From assembly GCF_000308875.1 (NCBI RefSeq), contig NZ_BAGL01000027.1, positions 124,001-188,000 on the forward strand: DNA of 64,000 nt, read 5' to 3'. This DNA is from Nocardia transvalensis NBRC 15921. GTDB lineage: Bacteria > Actinomycetota > Actinomycetes > Mycobacteriales > Mycobacteriaceae. The notes below the pieces were generated by a model that saw only the letters and a program-made list of their open reading frames with translations, was not told where the DNA came from and did not search any database. Shown here piece by piece: positions 9,524 through 17,894 of this stretch (the first letter of the stretch is position 1; each line of letters begins with the position of its first letter). A program made the translations under genes and the position numbers.

Positions 9524-10159
9524 CTAACTCCCCTCGAACGCCTCCGCCACCACCGCACGCACCTGATCCATTGTCGCGGAACCGGTTTCGCGCCGGACCG
9601 AGGTCATATCCACCTCGGGGAGGCCGCAGGCTACGGCCCACTGCCAGGGCTCGAGGTCGCCGTCGACGTTCAGGGCGAAGCCGTGGCTGGTGACGCCGCG
9701 GCTCTGGCGCATGCCGATGGAGACGATCTTGCGGCCGGTGCCGGATGTCCAGACGCCGGTGAGCAATTCGGAGCCGGGCGGGGTGTCGCGGCGCTCCGCG
9801 GCGACGCCGAGCGTGGCGAGCGCGGCGACCAGGCGGTGCTCGACCTCGCGGATGTAGTCGACCACGCCTTCGCCGGACTGCAACCGCACGATCAGGTAGC
9901 CGACCAGCTGGCCGGGCCCGTGATAGGTGAGCTGGCCGCCGCGGGTCGTCTCGACCACCGGAATGTGGTGCGCCGGATCGGGCAGGTGCTCCAGCGGGGT
10001 GCGGCGGCCGATGGTGTAGACCTGTGGATGGCTGAGCAGCCACAGCGTGTCGGGTCGTTCGTCACGCTGCCGCTGCTCGACCATCTCGGCCATGCGCTCC
10101 ATGGCCTTGTCGTAGTCGACGAGTTCGTCCCGCATCACCGTCAACGGCCTGGACCTCAT
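9524..10159 (-). CDS. lipB: octanoyltransferase LipB
   Basis: Transfers octanoyl from acyl carrier protein to lipoyl domains, the first step of lipoate synthesis; cytoplasmic. The 211-residue protein has the family hallmarks: RGGQLTYHGPGQLVGY, the catalytic-Lys region GRKIVSIGMRQSRGVTSHG, and the catalytic Cys in ACGLPEVDMTS. Length is typical. In mycobacteria and Nocardia lipB is usually next to lipA; here lipA is not in view on either side, the upstream neighbour being a DoxX protein. ATG at 10159 is used; further ATG codons downstream are less likely because the N-terminus aligns with the family. Confidence 0.96.
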   Translation of the reverse strand: MRSRPLTVMRDELVDYDKAMERMAEMVEQRQRDERPDTLWLLSHPQVYTIGRRTPLEHLPDPAHHIPVVETTRGGQLTYHGPGQLVGYLIVRLQSGEGVVDYIREVEHRLVAALATLGVAAERRDTPPGSELLTGVWTSGTGRKIVSIGMRQSRGVTSHGFALNVDGDLEPWQWAVACGLPEVDMTSVRRETGSATMDQVRAVVAEAFEGS

Positions 10160-10178
10160 GCTCCGACAATACCGATGT

Positions 10179-10526
10179 TCAGACCGTCAGTTGCAGGGCC
10201 AGGGCGGCCGCCGCGGGGAGCAGGTACAGCACCGGGAACGGCGTGGTCCTGTACGAGCGGGCGCGCAGCGTCGTGACGACCGCCCCGGCGAAGTACAGGA
10301 TCAGGCCCACCGCCGCCGCGATGCCGACGACCGGCACGAACAGGCCCGCGATCAGGCCGAGCGCCCCCGCGCCCTTGGCCGCGCCGAGCGGATTCCACCA
10401 CGACCGCGGCACGCCGTACTGCACCAGCGGCTCGACCACGAATGCCTTGCGGGCGAGCAGCGAATACGAGGAGAAGCCGATCCACAGGGCGGCCAGGACG
10501 GTGACGATGTAATAGGCGGCGGTCAT
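10179..10526 (-). CDS. DoxX-family membrane protein
   Basis: Membrane protein of 115 residues with four predicted helices (residues about 5-25, 45-65, 68-88 and 95-113). The pattern with an early Trp-Ile-Gly-Phe-Ser helix, a VEPLVQYGVPRSWWNP loop and a Gly-Ala-rich second helix fits the DoxX/DoxD-like group. These are small integral membrane proteins of diverse or unknown role. It reads toward lipB with a 19-bp gap and may be co-transcribed with it. ATG at 10526 is preceded by GAAGG at proper spacing. Confidence 0.85.
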   Translation of the reverse strand: MTAAYYIVTVLAALWIGFSSYSLLARKAFVVEPLVQYGVPRSWWNPLGAAKGAGALGLIAGLFVPVVGIAAAVGLILYFAGAVVTTLRARSYRTTPFPVLYLLPAAAALALQLTV

Positions 10527-10694
10527 CGGGATGCCTTCCTTCTCAACCGGTTTCGATATCCGGTTCGGAGTGTTCGAAGGGATGACGACACAGCCCGCGC
10601 GAGTGTGACATCGCCGCGCCGGGAGGTTCGCCGCGACGTGTCGGTGGGTCCGGGTACCGTCGGGTTCGAGACGACCCCCGGGGAAGGAGTTTCG

Positions 10695-11207
10695 ATGGCG
10701 ACGAGCGCAGAGGTGCTGATCGACGCGTACGAGCGGATCCAGCAGGTGGTACACGGGGCGGTGGACGGCCTGGACGAATCGGCGCTGACCTACCGCGTCG
10801 ATCCGGCGGCGAATTCGATCGCCTGGCTCATCTGGCATCTGGCCCGCGTCCAGGACGACCACATCGCCGATGCGGCGGGCGTGGAGCAGGTGTGGACGGC
10901 CAAGGCATGGTACGACCGGTTCGGGCTGTCCAGCGGCGACCTCGGCATCGGCTACGGCGACAGCGCCGGCGAGGTGGCCCGCATCCAGGCTCCCGCCGAG
11001 GTGCTGACCGGATATTTCGACGCCGTCCACGAACAGACGCTGGGCTTTCTCCGCGGGCTCACCGACGCCGACCTGGACCGCGTCGTGGACACCCAGTGGG
11101 ATCCGCCGGTCACGCTCGGCGTGCGGCTGGTCAGCGTGATCTCCGACGATTTACAGCACGCCGGTCAGGCCGCCTACGTGCGCGGGATCATCCTGCGGAC
11201 GAGGTAG
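10695..11207 (+). CDS. DinB-like (DUF664-type) protein
   Basis: Four-helix-bundle protein of 170 residues of the DinB/YfiT superfamily. A metal-binding set of histidines is visible: WLIWHLARVQDDH in the first half and LQHAGQAAYVRG near the C-terminus. In actinobacteria these proteins often act as thiol (mycothiol or bacillithiol) S-transferases, but the specific role here is not known. ATG at 10695 follows a strong GGGGAAGGAG site. It is divergent from the DoxX gene and its 3' end overlaps the DUF475 gene by 20 bp tail to tail. Confidence 0.85.
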   Translation: MATSAEVLIDAYERIQQVVHGAVDGLDESALTYRVDPAANSIAWLIWHLARVQDDHIADAAGVEQVWTAKAWYDRFGLSSGDLGIGYGDSAGEVARIQAPAEVLTGYFDAVHEQTLGFLRGLTDADLDRVVDTQWDPPVTLGVRLVSVISDDLQHAGQAAYVRGIILRTR

Positions 11208-12315
11208 CCGCGGTTAGGTCGTCGTCGTGCTCCGAGGGCGCGTCGCCGCCCGAGGCGCGGCGGCGCCGGTTGTAGACCACACTGCTCAGGAAGGCCGCCA
11301 CGATGATCGTCACGCCGATCAGGCCGGTGGCGATCTCGTTGAGGTGATGCCCGGTCGAGTACAGCAGCACGACGGCGAGGGCGCCGATGGCCCAGTGCGC
11401 GCCGTGCTCGAGGTACACGTACTCCGACAGCGTGCCCTGCCGGACCAGGTACACCGTGATCGAGCGGACGAACATGGAGCCGATCAGGCCGAGGCCCAGC
11501 GCGATGATGATCGGGTCGGCGGTGATGGCGAAGGCGCCGATGACGCCGTCGAAGGAGAACGACGCGTCCAGCACCTCCAGATAGAGGAAGCCGAAGAAGG
11601 CCGCCCGGCCGGTGGCGAGGACCAGGGGCCCGGGCCCGGATCGCTCCTCCTCGTGTTCGCCGTCCAGCGCCTCGCTCAGGCCGTTGACCAGGATGTAGGT
11701 GACCATGCCCAGCGCACCCGCGACCATGACGACGTCGGCCCGGTCGTCGGCGGTGATGAAGCCCGCGGCCGCCACGAGCGCCAGCAGCGAGATGACGGTG
11801 GGGAACATGGGGAACCGGCCCAGCCGCGCCAGCGGCCGTTCCACCCAGCTCAGCCAGGTGATCTCGCGGGAGCTGCAGATGAAGTCCAGGAACAGCATCA
11901 GCAGGAACATGCCGCCGAACGCGGCGATCTTCGGATTGGCCTCGTTGAGCAGCGTCTCGTAGCTCGGCCGGCCGTCGGCGAAGTACGCGGCGCCGTCCGG
12001 CGGGGGCTCGAGCGCCAGCTCGAACGCCTTCAGCGGATCGAGGTGGGCGCTGATCGCGACGATGACGAGCGGGAAGACCAGCCGCATCCCGAATACCGCG
12101 ATGAGCACGCCGACGGTGAGGAACATGCGTTGCCAGAACGCGCTGAGCCGCTGCAACACGCTGGCGTTGACCACCGCGTTGTCGAACGACAGCGACACCT
12201 CGAGGACGCCGAGTATCGCCGCCAGGACCAGCGCCTCGGGCCCGCCGTAGATCAGCGCGGCCACCAGCGAAACCACGGTGACGATGAACGACAGGGCGAA
12301 CACACGCACGAACAT
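11188..12315 (-). CDS. DUF475 (TerC-like) integral membrane protein
   Basis: Polytopic membrane protein of 375 residues. It carries the two acidic membrane motifs of the DUF475/TerC group: LSFDNAVVNASVL in the first third and SFSFDGVIGAFAIT in the second, plus an LDFICSSREITW segment. TerC-like proteins are linked to tellurite resistance and metal (manganese) export, so ion transport is likely. The C-terminal tail is acidic and soluble. ATG at 12315 is chosen because GAAAGG precedes it and the sequence starts straight into the first helix; upstream in-frame codons would add an unlikely 26 residues. The 20-bp tail overlap with the DinB gene is convergent. Confidence 0.88.
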   Translation of the reverse strand: MFVRVFALSFIVTVVSLVAALIYGGPEALVLAAILGVLEVSLSFDNAVVNASVLQRLSAFWQRMFLTVGVLIAVFGMRLVFPLVIVAISAHLDPLKAFELALEPPPDGAAYFADGRPSYETLLNEANPKIAAFGGMFLLMLFLDFICSSREITWLSWVERPLARLGRFPMFPTVISLLALVAAAGFITADDRADVVMVAGALGMVTYILVNGLSEALDGEHEEERSGPGPLVLATGRAAFFGFLYLEVLDASFSFDGVIGAFAITADPIIIALGLGLIGSMFVRSITVYLVRQGTLSEYVYLEHGAHWAIGALAVVLLYSTGHHLNEIATGLIGVTIIVAAFLSSVVYNRRRRASGGDAPSEHDDDLTAATSSAG

Positions 12316-12484
12316 GCCGATGCCTTTCGCAGTAGCCCGACACCCGCGGGGGTCTTGGATCTCCACGAGTAGCGGCAGCCAGAGTGCCCGCAACCCTGAC
12401 TCGATTGTTGCAGCCGAATGGAAGAAACGACAATCGGTACAGGTTGCAAACCCGGGCCAGCCTACCTGGAACCTGTATTCGCGA

Positions 12485-13072
12485 TCAGTACCAGCCGTGG
12501 GACTGCCAGAACGCCCACGCGCCGTCCGGGCTGCCGTAGCGCTGATTCATGTAGTCGTATGTCCAGCGAATCTGCGTGACCGGATTGCAGCACCAGTCCG
12601 GACCGTGGGTGCCCATCTTGTACGCGGGCAGCGCCTGTCCCAGCCCGTAGGCGCCCGATTCCTTGTTGACCGCGAACACGTTCCAGCCGCTCTCGCGGGT
12701 GATGATGTTGTCGAAGGCCGGGAACTGATGCGGCGGGACGAGGAAGCGCGCCATGGTCTTCGGCGCGAACCCGAGGGCCGACATGACGACGCTCGAGCCC
12801 ATTCCGGCCAGGTTGGGGATGACCGAGGATCCGGCCGGGGTGCGCCCCGCGCAGATGTCCGGGCCGGGCGAGCGGACCTCGGTGAGCAGATCGTCGGGAG
12901 ATACCGGGATGTTGGGGTCCCCGATGGCCGCGCAGGCGGGCCCGCCGGGATCGGCGAGCAGGTCGTCGTCGGCGGCGGCAACGGCGGCGCACACCGTCAG
13001 CGCGGCGGCGAGCAACACCGCCGCGGCGGCCGTTCCGGCCCAGCGCATGGTGCGAGAACTCGGCTGCGGCAT
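12485..13072 (-). CDS. secreted transglycosylase/lysozyme-like protein
   Basis: Exported protein of 195 residues. Residues 1-37 are a signal peptide (RTMRW, then an Ala/Leu core, cleavage after AVAA). The mature C-terminal part has a lysozyme-like SLT core: the catalytic Glu is probably in NIITRESGWNVFAVN, followed by SGAYGLGQALPA, and the C-terminus WAFWQSHGWY is typical of actinobacterial phage-tail-type and Rpf-like transglycosylases. Role: cleavage of peptidoglycan glycan strands outside the membrane. ATG at 13072 is preferred because AAAGGAG lies 10 bases upstream; the GTG at 13081 is too close to it. No c-di-AMP riboswitch is recognisable upstream. Confidence 0.88.
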   Translation of the reverse strand: MPQPSSRTMRWAGTAAAAVLLAAALTVCAAVAAADDDLLADPGGPACAAIGDPNIPVSPDDLLTEVRSPGPDICAGRTPAGSSVIPNLAGMGSSVVMSALGFAPKTMARFLVPPHQFPAFDNIITRESGWNVFAVNKESGAYGLGQALPAYKMGTHGPDWCCNPVTQIRWTYDYMNQRYGSPDGAWAFWQSHGWY

Positions 13073-13202
13073 CGCGAGCACGCTCCTTTCGCGTCGGCCC
13101 GAAAAGCCGATTATGCGAATAAAAGCAAACCATTAGTTATCGATGCGCTTGGAGATGCTGCCCGGCGTGTCCGTGTGGCAAATCACAGACTGCACAGTCG
13201 GT

Positions 13203-14822
13203 TCAAAGATCGTCCATGCCCAGCAGGGCCCGCAGATGCCGCGGTGCGGGCGACCCGTGCGCGAGCATGGCGTCGTGCCAGCCCCGCACCGAGACCGCGG
13301 CGGGCCGCGCGTCGGCGATCGCGGACATCTCGGTGTAGCCGACGAAATAGGTCGACAGCTGGGTGGAGCTCAGTTGCGCGCGCCGCCATTTGCCGGCGGC
13401 CTCGCCCTCCTCCTGGAAGCCGCGGCGCACCATCAGGTCCATCGCCTCGGCCTCGCTCAGGCCGTCGCAGTGCACGCCCTGATCCAGGAGGGCGTTGATG
13501 GTGGTGCGCAGCAGCGACTTCAGCCGCTGCAGCCGCACCGGCACGCCGCCGAAGCCGCGCTCGGACATGAGCCGCTCGGCGTACACGGCCCAGCCCTCGA
13601 TGAAGGTGCCGCTGGCGCAGACGGCGCGCGTGGCCGTCGAACCCCGGAACCGGCGGGCGTGCGCGAGTTGCACGAAGTGCCCGGGGACCGCCTCGTGGAC
13701 GGTGAGATTGCGCAGCATGTGGTTGTTGTACTCGCGGTAGAACGACGCCACTCGCTCCTCCGGCCAGTCGCCCGGCGTCGGCGCGATGGCGAAAAACGTC
13801 GGCAGGTCGCCGGTTTCGAGCGGTCCGACGGGATCGCAGTAGGCGACGGCCACGCCGCGGGCGAATTCCGGCATCTCCTGGACGACCAGGGTGTCGTCGA
13901 GCTGGGTCACCAGATCGTGTGCGGTGACGAAGGATCGGGCCTCGGCCAGCGCGGTTTCGGCCACGCCGACGACGGTGCCGTCGTCCGGGCGTTCGGCCGC
14001 GAGGCGGGCCAGCGCGGTGCGCACGGTGTCGTCGTCGGGGCTCGTGACGCCGAGCAGTTCGCCCGCGGCGCAGCGGATCTCGTCGGTGATCAGATCGAGA
14101 TGGCGGCGGGCGCGGTCGAACAGGTCGGCCGCGCCGAGTTCGGTGTCGAGGGTGTGCCACAGCTTGGCCTCCCACAACCGGCGGCCCAGGCGCGGATCGC
14201 GGGTGGACCGGTCGAGCCGGTCGGTGAGCCAGCCGGTGAACTCCTCCAGCGCCGCCACCGCGTCCGTGACCTCCGGCCCGATATCCGCGCCCGGCACCTG
14301 CGCGGCGAACGCGGGCGCCTGCTCGCGGACCAGGCCGGCGACGCCGTCGAACTGCCCGATCGCGGTCTCGACGTGCACCCGCGGGCACTCGCCCAGCACG
14401 GACCGCGCGGTGGCCAGCGCGTCGGGCAACGCCGAGAGCCGGGCGCGGAGCAGTTCCAGCCGCTCGCCGGCCGGGGCGAACGGCCGCGCCAGCAGGCCGT
14501 ACAGCAGCGGTCCCGGGTTGTGCGACAACGGATTCCACTCGTGTTCGCGCAATTCGGTGAGCGCGAACAGCCGCCCGTCGACCTCCTGCTGCAACAGCGC
14601 GTGATCCACCCGATCCTCGGGCGGCAGGTCCGGTTCGTCCACCTCGGCCAGCGCGTGCGAGGCGTCGCGCAGCATCGCCGCCTGTTCCCGCACGGCCGCC
14701 GGTGACCAGTCCGGCAGCCGGTCGTCGGCGCGGTGGTCGCCGGCGAACGCCGCGGTGGCCGGATCGACGGCCAGCACCGCGTCCACGATCCGTTCCGCCC
14801 GCTGTACGAAGGACTCCGACAT
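13203..14822 (-). CDS. DUF885 family metallopeptidase-like protein
   Basis: Protein of 539 residues, cytoplasmic (no signal). The DUF885 family is a gluzincin-like group; the zinc motif is clear as HEAVPGHFVQ, followed downstream by TFIEGWAVYAERLM, which supplies the third ligand Glu, and YFVGYTEM near the end. N-terminal residues 1-300 are helical. It is probably a carboxypeptidase or aminopeptidase type hydrolase, with the substrate unknown. ATG at 14822 (MSESFVQ) is preferred to 14831. It is a single gene, divergent from the methyltransferase. Confidence 0.9.
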   Translation of the reverse strand: MSESFVQRAERIVDAVLAVDPATAAFAGDHRADDRLPDWSPAAVREQAAMLRDASHALAEVDEPDLPPEDRVDHALLQQEVDGRLFALTELREHEWNPLSHNPGPLLYGLLARPFAPAGERLELLRARLSALPDALATARSVLGECPRVHVETAIGQFDGVAGLVREQAPAFAAQVPGADIGPEVTDAVAALEEFTGWLTDRLDRSTRDPRLGRRLWEAKLWHTLDTELGAADLFDRARRHLDLITDEIRCAAGELLGVTSPDDDTVRTALARLAAERPDDGTVVGVAETALAEARSFVTAHDLVTQLDDTLVVQEMPEFARGVAVAYCDPVGPLETGDLPTFFAIAPTPGDWPEERVASFYREYNNHMLRNLTVHEAVPGHFVQLAHARRFRGSTATRAVCASGTFIEGWAVYAERLMSERGFGGVPVRLQRLKSLLRTTINALLDQGVHCDGLSEAEAMDLMVRRGFQEEGEAAGKWRRAQLSSTQLSTYFVGYTEMSAIADARPAAVSVRGWHDAMLAHGSPAPRHLRALLGMDDL

Positions 14823-14977
14823 GGCGGCCACCGTACCTGCCGTAGCATGGCCCTCGCCCGGCCCGGTGGGGTCGGGTAGCGACGCTCAGAACCCGAAATG
14901 TGCGGTACCGATCCGAAATCCGTACGAGTGCGAGAAACTCGGTGTCGGAAGCCGAACCCGGATGCCAGGGAGTAGCG

Positions 14978-15811
14978 ATGTCTCACTCTTCTGCCGCTTA
15001 CCCCAGCGCCGTGCCGGTAGGGGTGGACACCACCCGCGCCAGTATCGCGCGTGTCTACGACGCGGCTCTCAACGGCAAGGACAACTTCGAGGTCGACCGG
15101 GACGTGCTCGCGCAGGTGCGCACGGTGGCCCCCCAGGTCAACGATTTGGCTTGGGCCAACAGGGATTTCCTCATCCGGTCCTGCCGCTTCCTGGCGCAGC
15201 AGGCGGGTATCGAACAGTATCTGGACCTGGGCTCGGGCCTGCCGACGGCGGAGAACACCCACCAGGTGGTGCAGCGCATCCGGCCCGCGGCGCGGGTGGT
15301 CTACGTCGACAACGATCCGATGGTGCTGGCGCACGCGCGGGCGCTGCTCGAGGAGAACCCGGACACCAGCATCGTCACCGCCGACATCTTCCGGCCGCTG
15401 GAGGTGCTCGGCAATCAGGCGGTGCGCAGCGAACTCGATTTCGACCGGCCGATCGGGCTGTTCCAGATCGGAACGCTGCACCACTATTTGGACGACGACG
15501 GCGCGGCCCTGATGCAGACCTATATCGATGCGCTGCCGTCCGGATCCTATGTCGCGATCGCCCACTTCTACGATCCGCAGACGCCGGAGTTCAGCGAGCT
15601 GGCGCAGCAGATGGAGGAGAAGTTCGTGCACAGCCCGATGCGCAGCGGGCGGTTCCGCACGCGCGCGGAGATCCAGTCGTTCTTCGGCGACCTGGAGATG
15701 GTCGAGCCGGGCCTGGTGCTGTGCGACGACTGGTGGCCGGACGGCCCGCGACTGTCGCCGCTGTCCCCGGTGCGCAACTGCATCGTGGGCGGGATCGGCC
15801 GCAAGAAGTAG
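14978..15811 (+). CDS. SAM-dependent methyltransferase (DUF574 type)
   Basis: Protein of 277 residues of the actinobacterial DUF574/Methyltransf_19 group. Family hallmarks are the N-terminal TTRASIARVYDAALNGKDN, the alternating AQVRTVAPQVNDLAWANRDF, the SAM-binding loop YLDLGSGLPTAENTH and the acidic YVDNDPMVLAHA. The closing VRNCIVGGIGRKK is also typical. Actinomycete genomes carry many of these; substrates are largely unknown. ATG at 14978 follows CCAGGGAG. It is not obviously in an operon. Confidence 0.9.
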   Translation: MSHSSAAYPSAVPVGVDTTRASIARVYDAALNGKDNFEVDRDVLAQVRTVAPQVNDLAWANRDFLIRSCRFLAQQAGIEQYLDLGSGLPTAENTHQVVQRIRPAARVVYVDNDPMVLAHARALLEENPDTSIVTADIFRPLEVLGNQAVRSELDFDRPIGLFQIGTLHHYLDDDGAALMQTYIDALPSGSYVAIAHFYDPQTPEFSELAQQMEEKFVHSPMRSGRFRTRAEIQSFFGDLEMVEPGLVLCDDWWPDGPRLSPLSPVRNCIVGGIGRKK

Positions 15812-15839
15812 GTCTCCGCCCCGGGACGGTACCCGCGGG

Positions 15840-16046
15840 GTGGTTGCCTATCGGTCCGAAACCCTCGACGCCGCATGGCAATTGCACGTCGACCGGGACA
15901 CCGGCAGCCTCGAGGAGGGTAAGTACGCCGACCTCGTGATCCTCTCCGCCAACCCGCGCACCACCCCCGCGGACCGTCTGCGCGACATCACCGTGGACGC
16001 GACCTACCTCATGGGCTGCCAGACCCACGGAGAAACTCCGCAGTGA
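15840..16046 (+). pseudogene. remnant: C-terminal tail of a YtcJ-like amidohydrolase
   Basis: A 68-codon stretch whose translation reads like the last part of an amidohydrolase: a helix ending AAWQLHVDRD, then GSLEEGKYADLVILSANP and RDITVDATYLMG before the stop at 16044. That is the usual C-terminal strand order of the YtcJ/imidazolonepropionase-type family, which normally has about 550 residues. The catalytic barrel is absent; only about 12% of the gene remains. It sits between the methyltransferase and the poxB-type gene, so the main part was probably lost by deletion. Confidence 0.7.
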
Positions 16047-16070
16047 CGAAACCTGTTCGGGTGGTGTGGA

Positions 16071-17804
16071 TTACAGGAGGCGGATATTGCGTGCGGCCGT
16101 CTCCACCACCTCGTCGAAGTGGCCGTGGAGGGTCTGCTTGGCGAGACTGAGGGTGAAACCGGTCGCGGTCTCGGCCGGGACGTGGGCCGGGATCGCCAGG
16201 GCGTACTTGTCGACCAGGACGTCGAGGACGAACGGGCCGTCCTGGTGCGCCAGTGCGGTGCGGACGGCCGCGCGTAGCTCGCCGGGGTCCTCGACGCGAA
16301 TTCCGGTGGCGCCCATGGCCTCGGCGACCTTGGCGAAGTCCGGGTTGCGGAAATCGGTGCCGTAGGGGACCAGCCCGGCCTCCTGCTGCTCGATATTGAC
16401 GAAGTCGAGCATGCTGTTGTTCAGCACCACGTGCACGACCGGCGTCCGGCGCTGCACCTCGGTGAGCAGGTCGCCGAGGCCGAGCATGGTGAAACCGCCG
16501 TCGCCGCACAGCGCGATGGTCTGGCGTCCGGGGAAGGCCAGCTGGGCGCCGAAGGCGTTGGGAGAGGCGTTGGCCATCGACGCCCACGAGAACGAGCCGA
16601 ACATGCGGCGATTCGGCCCGTAGGTGATGTAGCGGGCGGCCCAGATCACGGCCGTGCCGGTGTCGACGAAGAACAGCGCGTCGTCGGCGGCCTCCTGATC
16701 GAGGACGGTGGCGAGGTACTCCGGGCGGATCGGCGACAGGTCGGGGCCCTTGGTGACGTAGTGCTGCATCTGCTTGTGGAAGTGCTCGGTGTGTTCGACG
16801 CACTTCTTCAGGAAGCGGTCGTCGTCCTTCCGCGCGACCAGGGGCAGCAGCGCGTCCACCGTCGCGCCGACATCACCGACCGCGCCCAGTTCCAGCGGGA
16901 CGCGGCGGCCCAGATGCCGTGCGGTGCGGTCGATCTGGATCACCTTGACCTCGGAGTGCGGCAGGAAGTTCGCGAACGGGAAGTCGGTGCCCAGCATCAG
17001 CAGGACATCGCACTTGTTGACCGCCTCCCAGCAGCCGCCGTACCCGATCAGGCCGGTCATGCCCACCGCGTTCGGGTTGTCGTACTCCAGCCACTGCTTG
17101 CCCTTCAGCGAATAGCCCACGGGGGCATGCAGTTTCGCCGCCAGTTCACGCACCTGCGGCCCCGCGTCCGCGCAGCCGTCACCGCCGAAGATGGCGACCT
17201 TCTCGGCGCCGTCGATCAGCCCGGCCATCGCGGTGAGATCCGCGGGGGCGACCGGGCCCATGCGCGTGGCCGGAACCGGGACGCGCAGAGCGACTTTCGG
17301 TGCGTCGCGGGTGGCCACGTCGCCGGGGAGCGAGACGACGGTCGGGCCGTGCTCGGCCAGCGCGATCGTCACCGCGCTCCCGACGACGTGCGACAGCTGC
17401 GCCGGATTGGAGATGCGGCCGATGTACAGCGCCGCGGTGTCGAAGAACTTGTACGGATTCAGTTCCTCGACCGTATTGCTGTCCAGCACAGCGGTTTCCG
17501 TATCCCCGGCGATCGCGATGATCGGGGCGCCCTCCTTGCGGGCGTCGAGCAGGCCGTTGATCAGGTGTGCGACGCCGGGTCCCGCGGTGCCGCAGACCGC
17601 CACCGGACGCCCCGTCAGGCACGCCTCGGCGACCGCGGCGAAGACGCCGTACTCCTCGTGCCGCACGTGTACGAAGTCGATGGACCCGTTGCGGTGCATC
17701 GCATCGATCACCGGGTTCAGCGCGTCACCGACGATGCCGTAGCACCGCCGCACCCCGGCCGAAACCAGCATCTCCCACATGCCGTCCGCGACGTTCTTCG
17801 CCAT
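16071..17804 (-). CDS. poxB: thiamine-diphosphate pyruvate oxidase/dehydrogenase (PoxB-like)
   Basis: Enzyme of 577 residues with three ThDP-enzyme domains. N-terminal PYR domain with the activating Glu in VRHEEYGVFAA and GTAGPGVAHLINGL; central FAD/nucleotide domain (about 190-340) with PVGYSLKGKQWLE; C-terminal PP domain with the diphosphate motif GDGGF(TMLG) ending in LNNS. Closest described relatives are the quinone-dependent pyruvate dehydrogenase PoxB, which oxidises pyruvate to acetate and CO2 at the membrane. The C-terminal tail is amphipathic, as needed for lipid binding. It could also be an acetolactate-synthase-like enzyme. Single gene, 90 bp upstream of the BCCT stop. Confidence 0.88.
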   Translation of the reverse strand: MAKNVADGMWEMLVSAGVRRCYGIVGDALNPVIDAMHRNGSIDFVHVRHEEYGVFAAVAEACLTGRPVAVCGTAGPGVAHLINGLLDARKEGAPIIAIAGDTETAVLDSNTVEELNPYKFFDTAALYIGRISNPAQLSHVVGSAVTIALAEHGPTVVSLPGDVATRDAPKVALRVPVPATRMGPVAPADLTAMAGLIDGAEKVAIFGGDGCADAGPQVRELAAKLHAPVGYSLKGKQWLEYDNPNAVGMTGLIGYGGCWEAVNKCDVLLMLGTDFPFANFLPHSEVKVIQIDRTARHLGRRVPLELGAVGDVGATVDALLPLVARKDDDRFLKKCVEHTEHFHKQMQHYVTKGPDLSPIRPEYLATVLDQEAADDALFFVDTGTAVIWAARYITYGPNRRMFGSFSWASMANASPNAFGAQLAFPGRQTIALCGDGGFTMLGLGDLLTEVQRRTPVVHVVLNNSMLDFVNIEQQEAGLVPYGTDFRNPDFAKVAEAMGATGIRVEDPGELRAAVRTALAHQDGPFVLDVLVDKYALAIPAHVPAETATGFTLSLAKQTLHGHFDEVVETAARNIRLL

Positions 17805-17894
17805 GGCTGCTCCCTCGTTTTCCTGGTGGATTACGTGGTGGTGCAGATATGCAGACCGCTCGGTCGGGATATTACCGGCCGGAAAACGGGTGGG

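Noticed and set aside
13165..13195. CRP-like TGTG...CACA near the secreted lysozyme gene
   Set aside because: The half sites are two bases too close compared with the TGTGA-N6-TCACA consensus, and only one side is well matched.
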